Assembly (NCBI RefSeq): GCF_900564155.1 | Contig: NZ_LS999839.1 | Coordinates: 1,175,097-1,239,096 of the forward strand | Origin: Pedobacter schmidteae | Lineage (GTDB): Bacteria > Bacteroidota > Bacteroidia > Sphingobacteriales > Sphingobacteriaceae | Direction of reading: 5' to 3' | DNA: 64,000 bases | Part shown: positions 15,665-24,685 of the stretch, in pieces | Layout: each line of letters opens with the position of its first letter | Position numbering within the stretch: position 1 is the stretch's first letter | Made by a program: the position numbers and the translations under genes | The notes under the pieces: generated by a model | Database searches by the model: none | Seen by the model: the letters and a program-made list of their open reading frames with translations, nothing else | What the model was told of the DNA's origin: nothing

Positions 15665-18175
15665 ATGAAAATAGGAGGTCTGTTAGCCAGCTTGTCGCTT
15701 GTTTTTTTAACAGGGATTTCTTTTCAGGGATCCGCACAGGTACCGGATGTAGAAAGCGAATGGATCAGGATTAACCAGCTCGGTTATCAACCTCAATCGG
15801 TTAAGGTGGCTGTGTGGGCGAGCAAAAATGAAGTATCGCAACCGGTTAAATTTGAAATTATCGAAAAAGAGACAGGAAAGCAGGTCTATACTTCTGGTGC
15901 TGTTAAAGCATTTGGAGCATATGGGCCATTTAAGACTACCTGTAGATTAGATTTCAGTGATTTTAAAAGCCCGGGACGTTATTTTATTAAGGCCGGAACG
16001 GCAACTTCCCCGGAGGTGATTATTGGAGCCGATGTATACCGCCATACCGCAGACTTTGCCTTACGTTATATGCGCCAGCAGCGTAGTGGATTTAACCCCT
16101 TTTTAAAAGACAGTTGCCATACCGGCGATGGATATACGATGTATGGCCCCATGCCCGACAGTACGCATATTGATGTTAGCGGGGGCTGGCACGATGCTTC
16201 AGATTATTTACAATATGCCACCACCTCGGCCAATGCTACCTATCATTTGCTGGCCGCCTACCGGGATTTTCCGGGGTCTTTTTCAGATGCTTTTCAAGCC
16301 AATGGTTTGGTTGGGAAAAATGGGCAGGCTGATATTTTGGATGAAGCGAACTGGGGTTTGCAATGGCTACTGAAAATGCACCCTAAAAAGACGTGGTTGT
16401 TTAACCAGATTGCCGATGACAGAGATCACCAGGGATTGCGATTGCCGAATGAGGATGCGGTTAGCTATGGCAAAGGAAAAGAAAGACCTGTTTATTTCGC
16501 AAACGGCAAGCCTCAGGGGCTAGGTAGATTTCAAAGCAGGGCAACGGGGACGGCTTCAGTTGCCGCGAAATTTGGGAGTGCTTTTGCACTTGGAAGCAGG
16601 TTATTTAAGGATATAAATGCTAAGTATGCCCAACAGCTGCTCGAAAAATCCAGATCGGCCTATGCATTCGGGTTGAAACAGCCCGGAGTGCAGCAGACTG
16701 CGCCCAATAGAGCACCCTATTTTTATGAAGAGGACAACTGGACCGATGACATGGAGCTGGCGGCGGCTGAACTTTATCAAACAACCGGAGGAGCGGATTT
16801 CTTAAAACAGGCAGTAAAATACGCTGCTATGGAACCGGTAACGCCATGGATGGGGGCCGATACGGCGCGACATTATCAATGGTATCCCTTTCACAACTTT
16901 GGACATTATGAAATTGCCAAAAACAAGAACGTCTCCATTTCAGATAAAGCGATCTCCTATTACCGGGAGGGCTTAAAGCGGGTTTGGGAAAAAGCAAAAC
17001 ACAATGTTTTTTACCGGGGAGTGCCTTTTGTGTGGTGTTCCAATAATTTAACAGCTTCATTTGCCATTCAGGCTTATTTGTATCGTAAAGCCAGTGGTGA
17101 TGAGGAATATGAGGAATTGGCGCAGGCAAATTTTGACTGGCTATTTGGCTGTAATCCCTGGGGCACATCAATGGTTTACGGCCTGCCTGCCTGGGGCGAT
17201 ACACCAAAAGATCCCCACTCGGCATTTACCCATTTAAAACAATATCCAATTGATGGCGGACTGGTCGATGGACCTGTTTATGGTCGTATTTATAAAAACC
17301 TGATTGGGATTAAACTATACCAGCCTGATGAATATGCGGTATTTCAATCAGACCTGGTCGTTTACCACGATGATTTTGGAGATTATAGTACCAATGAGCC
17401 CACGATGGATGGTACCGCTTCATTGGTTTATCTCCTGGCGGCCTATGATAGTCGGACCAAGCCTGACCAATCCGGATTTCAGACAGAGCAGGGGGGCATT
17501 ATCCGCGGGAGGCTTGATGAAAAGAAAATTGCACTGGTGTTTACAGGGCATGAATATGGAGAAGGGCTGCAGCAGATTGACAAAACGCTAAACAAATACG
17601 GGGCAAAGGCATCATTCTTTTTCACCGGAGATTTTTATAGAAACCCACAATTTGCGCCATTTATCAAACAGCTAAAAAAAGAACGTCATTATTTGGGCGG
17701 ACATTCGGACCGGCATCTTTTGTATTGTGATTGGGGAAAGCGGGATAGTTTGCTGATCAGCAGGGAATCGTTTTTGAGCGATCTGACAGCCAATTACAAA
17801 GAGATGGCCAGATTCGGAATCAGCAAGCTAGACGCTGAATTTTTTTTGCCACCCTATGAATGGTACAATAAAAACATAGCCGACTGGACGGCGGATGCAG
17901 GTTTCAGGCTGATAAATTATACACCCGGAACCCGTTCTAATGCCGATTATACTTACCCTGAGATGGGGAGTCGCTATATTGGGAGCATGGATATTTACCA
18001 ATCTATTGTAGATTTGGAGTTGAAAAAAGGTATGAATGGCTTTTTATTGTTACTGCATGCCGGAACCGACCCGCGGAGAAAGGATAAGTTTTACGATAAA
18101 TTGGAAGATCTGCTATTTTTTTTTAAGCAAAAAGGCTATAAGCTTGTAACGGTTAATGATTTGCTGGGTAAATAA
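15665..18175 (+). CDS. Secreted GH9 glycoside hydrolase fused to a polysaccharide-deacetylase-like domain
   Basis: 836 aa from the ATG at 15665, which gives a good signal peptide (ending GSAQ near residue 25); an in-frame start at 15623 adds 14 residues and is less likely. Domains: N-terminal Ig-like module (about 30-120), GH9 (alpha/alpha)6 barrel (about 125-600) with catalytic-base region GGWHDASDY (Asp177, Asp180) and late acid motif STNEPTMDG, then a NodB-like domain (about 615-836) with GGHSDRH and FFLPPYEW. The NodB motif 1, normally TFDDG, reads VFTGHEYGEG, so the usual catalytic and metal Asp pair is altered. It probably attacks a beta-linked glycan in the periplasm or outside; cellulose, glucan or chitin-derived substrates cannot be told apart. 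Confidence 0.88.
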   Translation: MKIGGLLASLSLVFLTGISFQGSAQVPDVESEWIRINQLGYQPQSVKVAVWASKNEVSQPVKFEIIEKETGKQVYTSGAVKAFGAYGPFKTTCRLDFSDFKSPGRYFIKAGTATSPEVIIGADVYRHTADFALRYMRQQRSGFNPFLKDSCHTGDGYTMYGPMPDSTHIDVSGGWHDASDYLQYATTSANATYHLLAAYRDFPGSFSDAFQANGLVGKNGQADILDEANWGLQWLLKMHPKKTWLFNQIADDRDHQGLRLPNEDAVSYGKGKERPVYFANGKPQGLGRFQSRATGTASVAAKFGSAFALGSRLFKDINAKYAQQLLEKSRSAYAFGLKQPGVQQTAPNRAPYFYEEDNWTDDMELAAAELYQTTGGADFLKQAVKYAAMEPVTPWMGADTARHYQWYPFHNFGHYEIAKNKNVSISDKAISYYREGLKRVWEKAKHNVFYRGVPFVWCSNNLTASFAIQAYLYRKASGDEEYEELAQANFDWLFGCNPWGTSMVYGLPAWGDTPKDPHSAFTHLKQYPIDGGLVDGPVYGRIYKNLIGIKLYQPDEYAVFQSDLVVYHDDFGDYSTNEPTMDGTASLVYLLAAYDSRTKPDQSGFQTEQGGIIRGRLDEKKIALVFTGHEYGEGLQQIDKTLNKYGAKASFFFTGDFYRNPQFAPFIKQLKKERHYLGGHSDRHLLYCDWGKRDSLLISRESFLSDLTANYKEMARFGISKLDAEFFLPPYEWYNKNIADWTADAGFRLINYTPGTRSNADYTYPEMGSRYIGSMDIYQSIVDLELKKGMNGFLLLLHAGTDPRRKDKFYDKLEDLLFFFKQKGYKLVTVNDLLGK

Positions 18176-18186
18176 TGGACCAATAT

Positions 18187-18219
18187 TTTGTTTACAGATA
18201 AAATAAATCAATATCTTTG
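18187..18219 (+). promoter_or_regulatory. Promoter TTTG-N21-TATCTTTG
   Basis: TTTG at 18187-18190 and TATCTTTG at 18212-18219 match both elements of the Bacteroidota consensus with a 21-base spacer. The ATG of the small membrane protein follows 18 bases after the -7 element. Confidence 0.7.
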
Positions 18220-18237
18220 GGCCAAATAAATAATACA

Positions 18238-18420
18238 ATGATTAAAGAAGAAAGCAACAACAGTTTTGACTGGGTTTACTATGTTTTAGGCCTGTTTTTT
18301 GGAATTTTAACCGCGGCAATTATTACTGGCAGCTTTGGCTGGTCAATATTAGGGGGAATTATAGGATTTATATTTGGTGCTGTTTTCTTAAACGGAATCG
18401 TTAAAGGCCGCGAGTACTAA
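18238..18420 (+). CDS. Small two-helix membrane protein
   Basis: 60 aa from the ATG at 18238; an upstream in-frame TTG at 18217 lies inside the -7 element and is rejected. After a charged start (MIKEESNNS) there are two hydrophobic segments separated by a short Gly-rich turn, ending in a charged tail (GIVKGREY). It is probably a small inner-membrane protein. A consensus promoter and a spacing of 33 bases to the DUF2911 gene suggest a two-gene unit. No function can be assigned. Confidence 0.7.
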   Translation: MIKEESNNSFDWVYYVLGLFFGILTAAIITGSFGWSILGGIIGFIFGAVFLNGIVKGREY

Positions 18421-18453
18421 TCGTTAATTATTATAGTTTTAAGGCAACCTCTA

Positions 18454-19008
18454 ATGAAAAGAATTAGTTTTATCGGGGTATTTGCATTGTTTGCTTTAGT
18501 TGCAGGTGCCCAGGAGTTAAAATTTGCTCCTGTTGATGCAAGTCCTGCAGACATTGTTTATTTTCCACTCAATGTAGCTAAAGCAAAAGATAATTCGGTT
18601 CCGTCAATTAAAATCGTGTATTCGAGGCCAAGTAAAAAAGGCCGTGATATATTTGGTGTACTGGAACAATTTGGGAAGGTTTGGCGTGTTGGCGCTAATG
18701 AAAATGCTGAAATCCGGTTTTACAAAAGGGTTAGTGTTGGAGGAAAAACGATTAAGCCTGGAACGTATAGCCTGTTTGCAATCCCTAACCAGGATAAATG
18801 GACGTTGATCATCAATACGCAAACCGATCGCTGGGGTGCTTTTTCTTATGATGCGACTAAAGACGTGGTTAGGACAGATGTTCCCGTTAAGCTATTAGAG
18901 AAACCCATAGAGACGTTTTCTATTACATTTATGGCGCAGCCCCAAGGGGCAAATCTGATAATGGCCTGGGACCGCACCATGGTTGAGTTACCGATTGGGA
19001 TGAAGTAA
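18454..19008 (+). CDS. Secreted DUF2911 protein
   Basis: 184 aa with a signal peptide (first 19 residues, ending VAGAQ). The rest fits DUF2911: the segments FGKVWRVGANENAEIRF and PGTYSLFAIPN are typical of this Bacteroidota family. The function of the family is not known. It follows the small membrane protein in the same direction and converges on the SMR transporter gene, 11 bases apart. Confidence 0.85.
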   Translation: MKRISFIGVFALFALVAGAQELKFAPVDASPADIVYFPLNVAKAKDNSVPSIKIVYSRPSKKGRDIFGVLEQFGKVWRVGANENAEIRFYKRVSVGGKTIKPGTYSLFAIPNQDKWTLIINTQTDRWGAFSYDATKDVVRTDVPVKLLEKPIETFSITFMAQPQGANLIMAWDRTMVELPIGMK

Positions 19009-19019
19009 CTCGGGAGAGT

Positions 19020-19343
19020 TTAGTGCCCTCCGGCAATAAATTTAAGGCCTAATATGGACCCAATCAGGGTAGCGATAAAGAATATTCTCCAGAAATTTAC
19101 GGGCTCTTCAAAAAAGAAAATTCCTACAAGAACAGTTCCAACGGCCCCTATGCCTGTCCATACGGCGTAGGCAGTACCCATAGGTAAAGTTTGTACGGCT
19201 TTGTTCAATAATATAAAACTAAGCGTGATGCAAACAAAAAAGGCAATACTCCATTTCATGTTGCTAAAATTGTTCGAAAGCTTCAGGCAGGTGGTAAAGC
19301 CAACTTCGAAAATGCCTGCAATAACTAATATAATCCAACTCAT
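19020..19343 (-). CDS. Small multidrug resistance (SMR) transporter, QacE/SugE type
   Basis: 107 aa, four membrane helices, full family length. The essential membrane-embedded glutamate lies in the first helix (IAGIFEVGFTTCLKL), and the GTAYAVWTGIGAVG signature is present. Dimers exchange protons for quaternary ammonium or guanidinium compounds. The first-helix pattern is closer to SugE/Gdx guanidinium exporters than to EmrE, but this is by eye only. No guanidine riboswitch was recognised in the 104-base region upstream, which it shares with the divergent Crp-type regulator. Confidence 0.88.
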   Translation of the reverse strand: MSWIILVIAGIFEVGFTTCLKLSNNFSNMKWSIAFFVCITLSFILLNKAVQTLPMGTAYAVWTGIGAVGTVLVGIFFFEEPVNFWRIFFIATLIGSILGLKFIAGGH

Positions 19344-19360
19344 AATTTAAATATTTGCCA

Positions 19361-19368
19361 CAAAAGTA
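19361..19368 (-). promoter_or_regulatory. -7 element of the SMR gene (TACTTTTG on the minus strand)
   Basis: CAAAAGTA on the plus strand reads TACTTTTG on the minus strand, matching TAnnTTTG, 17 bases upstream of the ATG. A possible -33 TTG lies 26 bases further on (19395-19397), slightly too far. Confidence 0.5.
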
Positions 19369-19422
19369 CCGTGATTGGTCTGCTTATTTTTTTACAAATG
19401 TTAAAAAAAGCCCTTGGTGAAT

Positions 19423-19430
19423 TATCTTTG
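19423..19430 (+). promoter_or_regulatory. -7 element of the Crp-type gene (TATCTTTG)
   Basis: TATCTTTG matches TAnnTTTG and ends 17 bases before the TTG start, so the leader would be only about ten bases long. Confidence 0.5.
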
Positions 19431-19447
19431 CAAAAACAGTTACCGTC

Positions 19448-20017
19448 TTGCAGAACGTTATTCATACATTAAAAAGTATTTATCCTTTAAAAGAACAGCA
19501 CTTGAATCAGCTGCTGGATTTAATGGAACGGGTAGAGGTGCCTAAAAACAGCAGGATTATTCATACGGAAAAAGTTGAAAAATCTATTTTCTTTATTGAG
19601 AAGGGGGTTGCCCGGGCATTTTGTGAGAATTCTGAGCATCAAATCACTTTCTGGTTCGGTATGGAGGGAGATGTTATTCTTTCCTACAACAGTTACATCA
19701 ACCGCTTGCCAGGTTACGAAAGTGTGGTTGTTTTGGAGGATTGCATCTTATATGAAATGAAGACTGCGGCTCTGGAGTTACTTTTTGGACAAGAGATTGA
19801 GCTGGCCAATTGGGGGCGTAAACTGGCCGAGCAGGAGTTGATCAGAACTGAAGAACGGCTCATTGCGCGGTTATTTAAGTCTGCTTCCGAACGCTATAAA
19901 GAGTTGTTAATGAGTAACCCCGCCATCGTCCAAAGAGTGCAGCTAGGTTATATCGCTTCTTATCTTGGTGTTACCCAGGTTACGCTAAGCAGGATTCGGG
20001 CGGAGGTTAAGTACTAA
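19448..20017 (+). CDS. Crp/Fnr family transcriptional regulator
   Basis: 189 aa. An N-terminal cyclic-nucleotide-binding-like beta-barrel (about 20-115) is followed by a short helical linker and a winged helix (about 145-189, ending YIASYLGVTQVTLSRIRAEV). The cAMP-contact motif is not conserved, and no Fnr-type cysteine cluster is seen, so the signal is unknown. Translation must start at a TTG (19448): no ATG exists until well inside the sensor domain. It is divergent from the SMR transporter, and Bacteroidota regulators of this kind often control a neighbouring gene. Confidence 0.88.
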   Translation: MQNVIHTLKSIYPLKEQHLNQLLDLMERVEVPKNSRIIHTEKVEKSIFFIEKGVARAFCENSEHQITFWFGMEGDVILSYNSYINRLPGYESVVVLEDCILYEMKTAALELLFGQEIELANWGRKLAEQELIRTEERLIARLFKSASERYKELLMSNPAIVQRVQLGYIASYLGVTQVTLSRIRAEVKY

Positions 20018-20031
20018 AGCTCGGCGCTAAG

Positions 20032-20457
20032 TTATGAAGGCTTATTCAGGACTGCTACAGTTAACCTGCTGATACAATTCATTTTTCCTTTGTCATTATA
20101 GATCTTGATTTCCCATACATGGGTTTTTGCACCAATATGCAGGGGCTTACAAACGCCTGTAACCAAACCTGACTTCACTGGGCGCAGATGGTTTGCATTG
20201 ATTTCAAGACCAACAGCCTGGTATTTTTGAGGATCTATACACATGTAGGAAGCGATGCTGCCCAATGTTTCGGCCAGGACAACAGAGGCGCCCCCATGTA
20301 AAATGCCGGCAGGCTGATGTGTGCGCTCATCTACCGGCATTGTCGCTGTCAAGGTATCTTCCTCAATTTTTGTAAATTGAATGTCGAGGAAAGCACCCAT
20401 ATGGTTTTTTGGTCTGTCATTTAACTGTTCGGGTGTAAAGTTGGTAAACCAGATCAT
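20032..20457 (-). CDS. Hotdog-fold acyl-CoA thioesterase (PaaI/MenI-like)
   Basis: 141 aa, full length for the family. The motif GILHGGASVVLAETLGS is the hotdog thioesterase signature, with the Glu acting in hydrolysis. It splits acyl-CoA esters; in Bacteroidota members of this group may act as 1,4-dihydroxy-2-naphthoyl-CoA thioesterase in menaquinone synthesis, but no men genes are nearby to support that. Its start overlaps the stop of the DinB gene by 4 bases, so the kinase, DinB and thioesterase genes form one unit. Confidence 0.85.
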   Translation of the reverse strand: MIWFTNFTPEQLNDRPKNHMGAFLDIQFTKIEEDTLTATMPVDERTHQPAGILHGGASVVLAETLGSIASYMCIDPQKYQAVGLEINANHLRPVKSGLVTGVCKPLHIGAKTHVWEIKIYNDKGKMNCISRLTVAVLNKPS

Positions 20458-20957
20458 AAATAACGGCTTTTAATAATTTGGGTATGGTGGATGATGTGAC
20501 CGGCTATGACGAACAGCAAGGCCCTTACTGTGATTTGCCTTTCTGCTGCTGTTCCGCTTCTGTTCAGTTCTTTTTCATTGAGGGAATTGAATAGATATAG
20601 GTTTCCTTTTCTGAGTAGTGCAAATTCTTCTGAAAGACTGAGCAGGCTTCTGTCTTGAAAATGGGCATTAGCGGCATACTCTTCTTCGTCAAATCCGGGT
20701 AATGCATGGTTTTCACCCCTGGCAAAGCAGGTTACACGATAAGCGAATACACGTTCAGAATCAATAAGGTGACCGATTAGTTCTTTAATGGTCCATTTTC
20801 CGGGGGCATAAGCATAGTCTGCCTTCTCTACCAGGCTGTTGATAAAATCGGTGAATTCGGATGCCTGTCTTTTTAGCAGGTCCATCACATCGCCTTCAAC
20901 AAGGCTAATGTATTGTTCAGCCCATACGGGATACTCATGTGTTTGAGGTCGGTTCAT
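20454..20957 (-). CDS. DinB-like four-helix metalloprotein
   Basis: 167 aa. The helix pattern and residues GKWTIKELIGHLIDSERVFAYR and the late GHIIHHTQI are typical of DinB / DUF664-type proteins, which bind a metal through three His (one in the first motif, two near the end). Some relatives are thiol-dependent transferases; most have no known activity. The gene overlaps the end of the sensor kinase by 23 bases and the thioesterase start by 4 bases, indicating tight coupling. Confidence 0.82.
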   Translation of the reverse strand: MNRPQTHEYPVWAEQYISLVEGDVMDLLKRQASEFTDFINSLVEKADYAYAPGKWTIKELIGHLIDSERVFAYRVTCFARGENHALPGFDEEEYAANAHFQDRSLLSLSEEFALLRKGNLYLFNSLNEKELNRSGTAAERQITVRALLFVIAGHIIHHTQIIKSRYL

Positions 20958-22152
20958 AAGTAATACTGCTTTTTAAAATGATACGAAATGTTGTTCCTTT
21001 GCCCAACTCAGCATCTTTAACAAAGATCTGTCCGTTGTGATAGTTTTCTATAATCCTTTTGGTGAGGGACAGCCCGAGTCCCCATCCTCTTTTTCGGGTA
21101 GTGTATCCCGGTTGAAAAACGGCATCGAATTTAGACCGGGCAATTCCTTTTCCGGTGTCGGTTACATCAATAAATACTTCTTCTTTTGTTAAATTTTCGA
21201 TAATGTTAATGGTGATGTTCCCTTCGTTTTCAATGGCATTTGCGGCGTTTTTTAATAGATTTTCAATTACCCAATCAAACAGGGGGACATTTAAAAGTGC
21301 GCGGACCTGCTCATCTCCAATAATTTTGAAAATAATTTTGTCTGAGGTTCTAAGCTTGAAATATTCTACAAAATTATAGATTACGGTATATACCACATGG
21401 TCTTCTACGATAGGCTTGGAGCCAATTTTTGAAAAGCGGTCGGTAACAACTTCCAGGCGCTTGATATCGTTTTCCATTTCTGCAATCAGGGGATCGTCTT
21501 CTGCGTCGAACCTGGATTTGATGAGTTCCACCCAAGCCATCAATGAAGAAATAGGCGTACCCAACTGATGCGCTGTCTCTTTGGCCATGCCCACCCATAC
21601 CTGATCTTGCTCTGCTTTTCTGGCTGAACTGAATGCGACATAGGCCGTGAGTAAAAATAGGCCAATTACGGCTAGTTGTATATAAGGGAAATAACGGAGC
21701 TGCGTTAAAGTGGCCGAATCCTTATAATAAATATACCAACGTGTACCATCCAGGCCAATAATAGGCGTAGGCGGGTGTTGTTCTTTCATTTTTCGAAGCT
21801 CTCTGGAAAAGTATACTGGATCGTAAGTCTTATTGGGCTGTTTTTCAACTTCATAATTGGTTTTTGTTGAATCAAGCCCCTGATAAGACAGGATGCCTCC
21901 TTCAGAATCGATCATGATAACCGGCAGTTTTGTATTGGTGCGGATCAGGTCAATTAAACTGGTGTACCTGTCGTCATCGTACATCGCCAGAGATTGTTCT
22001 GTAACCTTTACATACAGCTGAAATTGAAGCTGTTCTTCGCGTTCCATCTTTTTGACAAAGAAATCGCTATAAAAAACAGACGCTGTGCCAATTACGATGG
22101 CAAAGATCAATAAAAAGAATTTCCAGCGGCGTTTTTTTTCGTATGGATTCAT
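20935..22152 (-). CDS. Membrane sensor histidine kinase
   Basis: 405 aa from the ATG at 22150-22152; a longer frame adds ten residues lacking signal character. Two membrane helices (about 11-29 and 155-175) enclose an extracytoplasmic sensor of roughly 125 residues. No HAMP is evident. The phospho-accepting His195 sits in ETAHQLGTPISSL, and the ATPase domain has N (NAANAIE), G1 (DTGKGIA) and G2 (WGLGLSLTKRI) boxes. No response regulator gene is adjacent, so its partner is elsewhere. The HQLGTP variant of the H box is common in Bacteroidota. Confidence 0.9.
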   Translation of the reverse strand: MNPYEKKRRWKFFLLIFAIVIGTASVFYSDFFVKKMEREEQLQFQLYVKVTEQSLAMYDDDRYTSLIDLIRTNTKLPVIMIDSEGGILSYQGLDSTKTNYEVEKQPNKTYDPVYFSRELRKMKEQHPPTPIIGLDGTRWYIYYKDSATLTQLRYFPYIQLAVIGLFLLTAYVAFSSARKAEQDQVWVGMAKETAHQLGTPISSLMAWVELIKSRFDAEDDPLIAEMENDIKRLEVVTDRFSKIGSKPIVEDHVVYTVIYNFVEYFKLRTSDKIIFKIIGDEQVRALLNVPLFDWVIENLLKNAANAIENEGNITINIIENLTKEEVFIDVTDTGKGIARSKFDAVFQPGYTTRKRGWGLGLSLTKRIIENYHNGQIFVKDAELGKGTTFRIILKSSITYEPTSNT

Positions 22153-22222
22153 AGTACCTGATGGCAAATTACAAAATAGCATTCAAAAATGCATCAATAG
22201 AACGGTAACGCGGTAAAAAATA

Positions 22223-22230
22223 TATCTTTG
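22223..22230 (+). promoter_or_regulatory. -7 element of gltX (TATCTTTG)
   Basis: TATCTTTG matches TAnnTTTG and ends 11 bases before the ATG, so the transcript would be nearly leaderless. No -33 TTG is found at the usual spacing. Confidence 0.45.
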
Positions 22231-22241
22231 TAAATCGTAAT

Positions 22242-23750
22242 ATGGAAAAGAAAGTTAGAGTAAGATTCGCCCCGAGCCCAACAGGGGGACTACATTTGGG
22301 TGGTGTACGTACCGCTTTGTTCAATTATCTGTTTGCAAAAAAGCATAACGGAACATTTATTCTTCGTATTGAAGACACCGATCAAACCCGTTTTGTGGAG
22401 GGTGCAGAAGAATATATCACCTCATGTTTGAAATGGTGTGGCTTGGTTCCTGATGAAAGCCCTTCGCATGAAGGCAGCTTTGGCCCTTATCGCCAGAGCG
22501 AACGGAAAGCGACTTACAGGCAATATGCTGAGCAGCTGATTGCTGATGGCTATGCTTACTATGCCTTTGATACCCCTGAAGAATTGGATGCGAAAAGGAA
22601 AGAAATTCCAAATTTTACCTATGGGCTGGCCACCAGAGCCGGTATGCGAAACTCGTTGACTTTGTCGGAAGCAGAAGTGAATACCCTTTTGGCGGCTGAC
22701 ACGCCACATGTGATACGCATAAAAATGCCTGAAAATGAAACGGTATCTTTTACAGACTTGATTAGAGGACACGTGAGTTTTGATACCAATTTAGTAGACG
22801 ATAAAGTTTTGCTAAAAGCTGATGGGATGCCAACTTATCACCTGGCTGTTGTTGCAGATGACAGGGCAATGGAAATCAGTCATGTTTTTAGAGGAGAAGA
22901 ATGGCTGCCTTCGGCACCTATACATATATTGTTGTGGCGGTATCTGGGCTGGGGCAACGAGATGCCGCAGTGGGTGCATTTGCCCTTAATTTTGAAGCCG
23001 GATGGAAACGGAAAGTTGAGCAAACGAGATGGGGACAGGCTTGGATTTCCGGTTTATGCCCAAAATTGGACAGACCCTAAGACTGGCGATCTGACAAAAG
23101 GATTTAAGGAATTGGGTTTTATGCCCGAGGCTTTTGTGAATTTACTGGCTATGCTAGGTTGGAATGATGGCACAGATCAGGAATTGTTCTCCCTGGCAGA
23201 GCTGATCGATAAGTTCTCGATAGAGCGGATCAGCAAAGCGGGCGCTAAGTTTGACTTCGAAAAAGCGAAGTGGTACAACCATGAATGGATTAAAAACACA
23301 GCATCAAAAGCGTTACTTCCTTTAGTGAAAGAGGTATTTGTAGGAGAAGACATGATCTGGAAGGATGATGCCTATGTTGAAAGGGCAATAGATCTGGTTA
23401 AGGACCGTTGCAACCTGCTGACAGATTTTGTGCTTCAAAGCAAGTATTTTTTTATTGCCCCGGGCCAGTATGATCTGGATGCGGTAAAACCAAAGTGGAC
23501 AGCAGAAAAAGCTGCTTTTTTTGATGCCTATGCTTCAGCGGTCAATGATGGGGTTGAGGCAACGGCTCTTGAAGAAAGCTTTAAGGCGCTTGCTGCCGAG
23601 CAAAATTTTAAACCTGGAGAGTTGATGCTGCCTTTTAGAATTATGCTGGTTGGCGGGAAATTCGGACCTGGTGTATTTGATATTGCAGTGGTACTTGGTG
23701 CTGCTGAAACCCGACAAAGAATTCAAAATGCAATAGCGGCATTTAATTAA
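22242..23750 (+). CDS. gltX: Glutamyl-tRNA synthetase
   Basis: 502 aa, normal length. Attaches glutamate to its tRNA. The class I signatures are intact: APSPTGGLHLGGVRTALFN (HIGH equivalent HLGG) and GKLSKRDGDR (KMSKS equivalent). A glnS gene is present at 34346, so glutamine charging is probably direct, and this enzyme need not be a non-discriminating type. It is transcribed alone, divergent from the sensor kinase. Confidence 0.97.
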   Translation: MEKKVRVRFAPSPTGGLHLGGVRTALFNYLFAKKHNGTFILRIEDTDQTRFVEGAEEYITSCLKWCGLVPDESPSHEGSFGPYRQSERKATYRQYAEQLIADGYAYYAFDTPEELDAKRKEIPNFTYGLATRAGMRNSLTLSEAEVNTLLAADTPHVIRIKMPENETVSFTDLIRGHVSFDTNLVDDKVLLKADGMPTYHLAVVADDRAMEISHVFRGEEWLPSAPIHILLWRYLGWGNEMPQWVHLPLILKPDGNGKLSKRDGDRLGFPVYAQNWTDPKTGDLTKGFKELGFMPEAFVNLLAMLGWNDGTDQELFSLAELIDKFSIERISKAGAKFDFEKAKWYNHEWIKNTASKALLPLVKEVFVGEDMIWKDDAYVERAIDLVKDRCNLLTDFVLQSKYFFIAPGQYDLDAVKPKWTAEKAAFFDAYASAVNDGVEATALEESFKALAAEQNFKPGELMLPFRIMLVGGKFGPGVFDIAVVLGAAETRQRIQNAIAAFN

Positions 23751-23819
23751 ACAAAACTCTTCGTGGTTTTGGTATGACAATTGCCGCAACTTTTCATTCA
23801 TCAAATAAAAAAAATTGAT

Positions 23820-24659
23820 ATGCAATGGTTCGGTAAAGGAAGTGGCAATATAGACGACAGAAGAGGAATGAGCGGCGGCGCCAAGCTTGGTGGTGGTGTA
23901 GGTATCATCATCATCGTTTTGGGCTTGTTGTTTGGTAAAGATTTGACCGGGGTAGTTAGCCAGCTACCCGTTGGAGAAATGACTCAAACAGAAGGAAAAA
24001 CGGGAGACCCTACGGATGCCGAAGGCAAATTTGTAGACGGGGTGCTGGAGTCGACCAACCAGGTCTGGGAGAAAGAATTTCAGGCTATGGGACGGGAGTA
24101 TGAGAAGCCTCGAATGGTTTTGTTTACTAATATGGTTCAGTCGGCCTGTGGAAATGCCAGCTCTGCTGTTGGCCCCTTTTACTGCCCCGGTGATCATCAG
24201 GTATATATTGACTTAAGTTTTTATCAGGACCTGAAAGATAGGTTTGGTGCGGCGGGCGATTTCGCTCAGGCTTATGTAATTGCACACGAAGTTGGGCACC
24301 ATGTGCAAAACCTGCTGGGGATATCTGACAAGTTGCAGCAGGCGCGGAGGCAGCTAAGTGAAAAAGAATACAACCGCCTGTCGGTTAAATTGGAGTTGCA
24401 GGCCGATTTTTTTGCAGGCTTATGGGCAAATCAGGCGCAGAACCTGAAAGATTTTAAATTGGAAGAGGGAGATATAGAAGAGGCTTTAACTGCTGCAAAT
24501 GCTATTGGTGACGATAAGCTTCAGAAACAGGCCCAGGGAGAGGTGGTGCCGGATGCATTTACTCATGGTACTTCTGCTCAAAGGGTTTATTGGTTCAAAA
24601 AAGGTTTTGAAACAGGAGATATCAAGCAAGGGGATACGTTTAATTCCGATAGACTGTAA
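23820..24659 (+). CDS. Membrane-anchored neutral zinc metallopeptidase (YpfJ/KPN_02809 family)
   Basis: 279 aa from the ATG at 23820; a frame opening at a TTG at 23781 would add an unlikely 13 residues, while MQWFGKG is the usual start of this family. A single hydrophobic helix (about 29-43) follows the basic, Gly-rich start. The zinc motif HEVGHH (in VIAHEVGHHVQNLLG) and the third-ligand region LELQADFFAGLWA are clear. PFYCPGDHQVYIDLSFY is also diagnostic. The protease substrate is unknown. It probably faces the periplasm. Confidence 0.9.
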   Translation: MQWFGKGSGNIDDRRGMSGGAKLGGGVGIIIIVLGLLFGKDLTGVVSQLPVGEMTQTEGKTGDPTDAEGKFVDGVLESTNQVWEKEFQAMGREYEKPRMVLFTNMVQSACGNASSAVGPFYCPGDHQVYIDLSFYQDLKDRFGAAGDFAQAYVIAHEVGHHVQNLLGISDKLQQARRQLSEKEYNRLSVKLELQADFFAGLWANQAQNLKDFKLEEGDIEEALTAANAIGDDKLQKQAQGEVVPDAFTHGTSAQRVYWFKKGFETGDIKQGDTFNSDRL

Positions 24660-24685
24660 TTTGTTTTTTTTGCAACAAAATGGTT

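Noticed and set aside
19344..19447. Guanidine riboswitch before the SugE-like gene
   Set aside because: No recognisable conserved riboswitch core in this 104-base gap, which also holds a promoter for the opposite strand.
23781..23819. Upstream extension of the YpfJ-type zinc protein
   Set aside because: The frame opens at TTG and adds 13 residues not seen in the family, which starts MQWFGKG.
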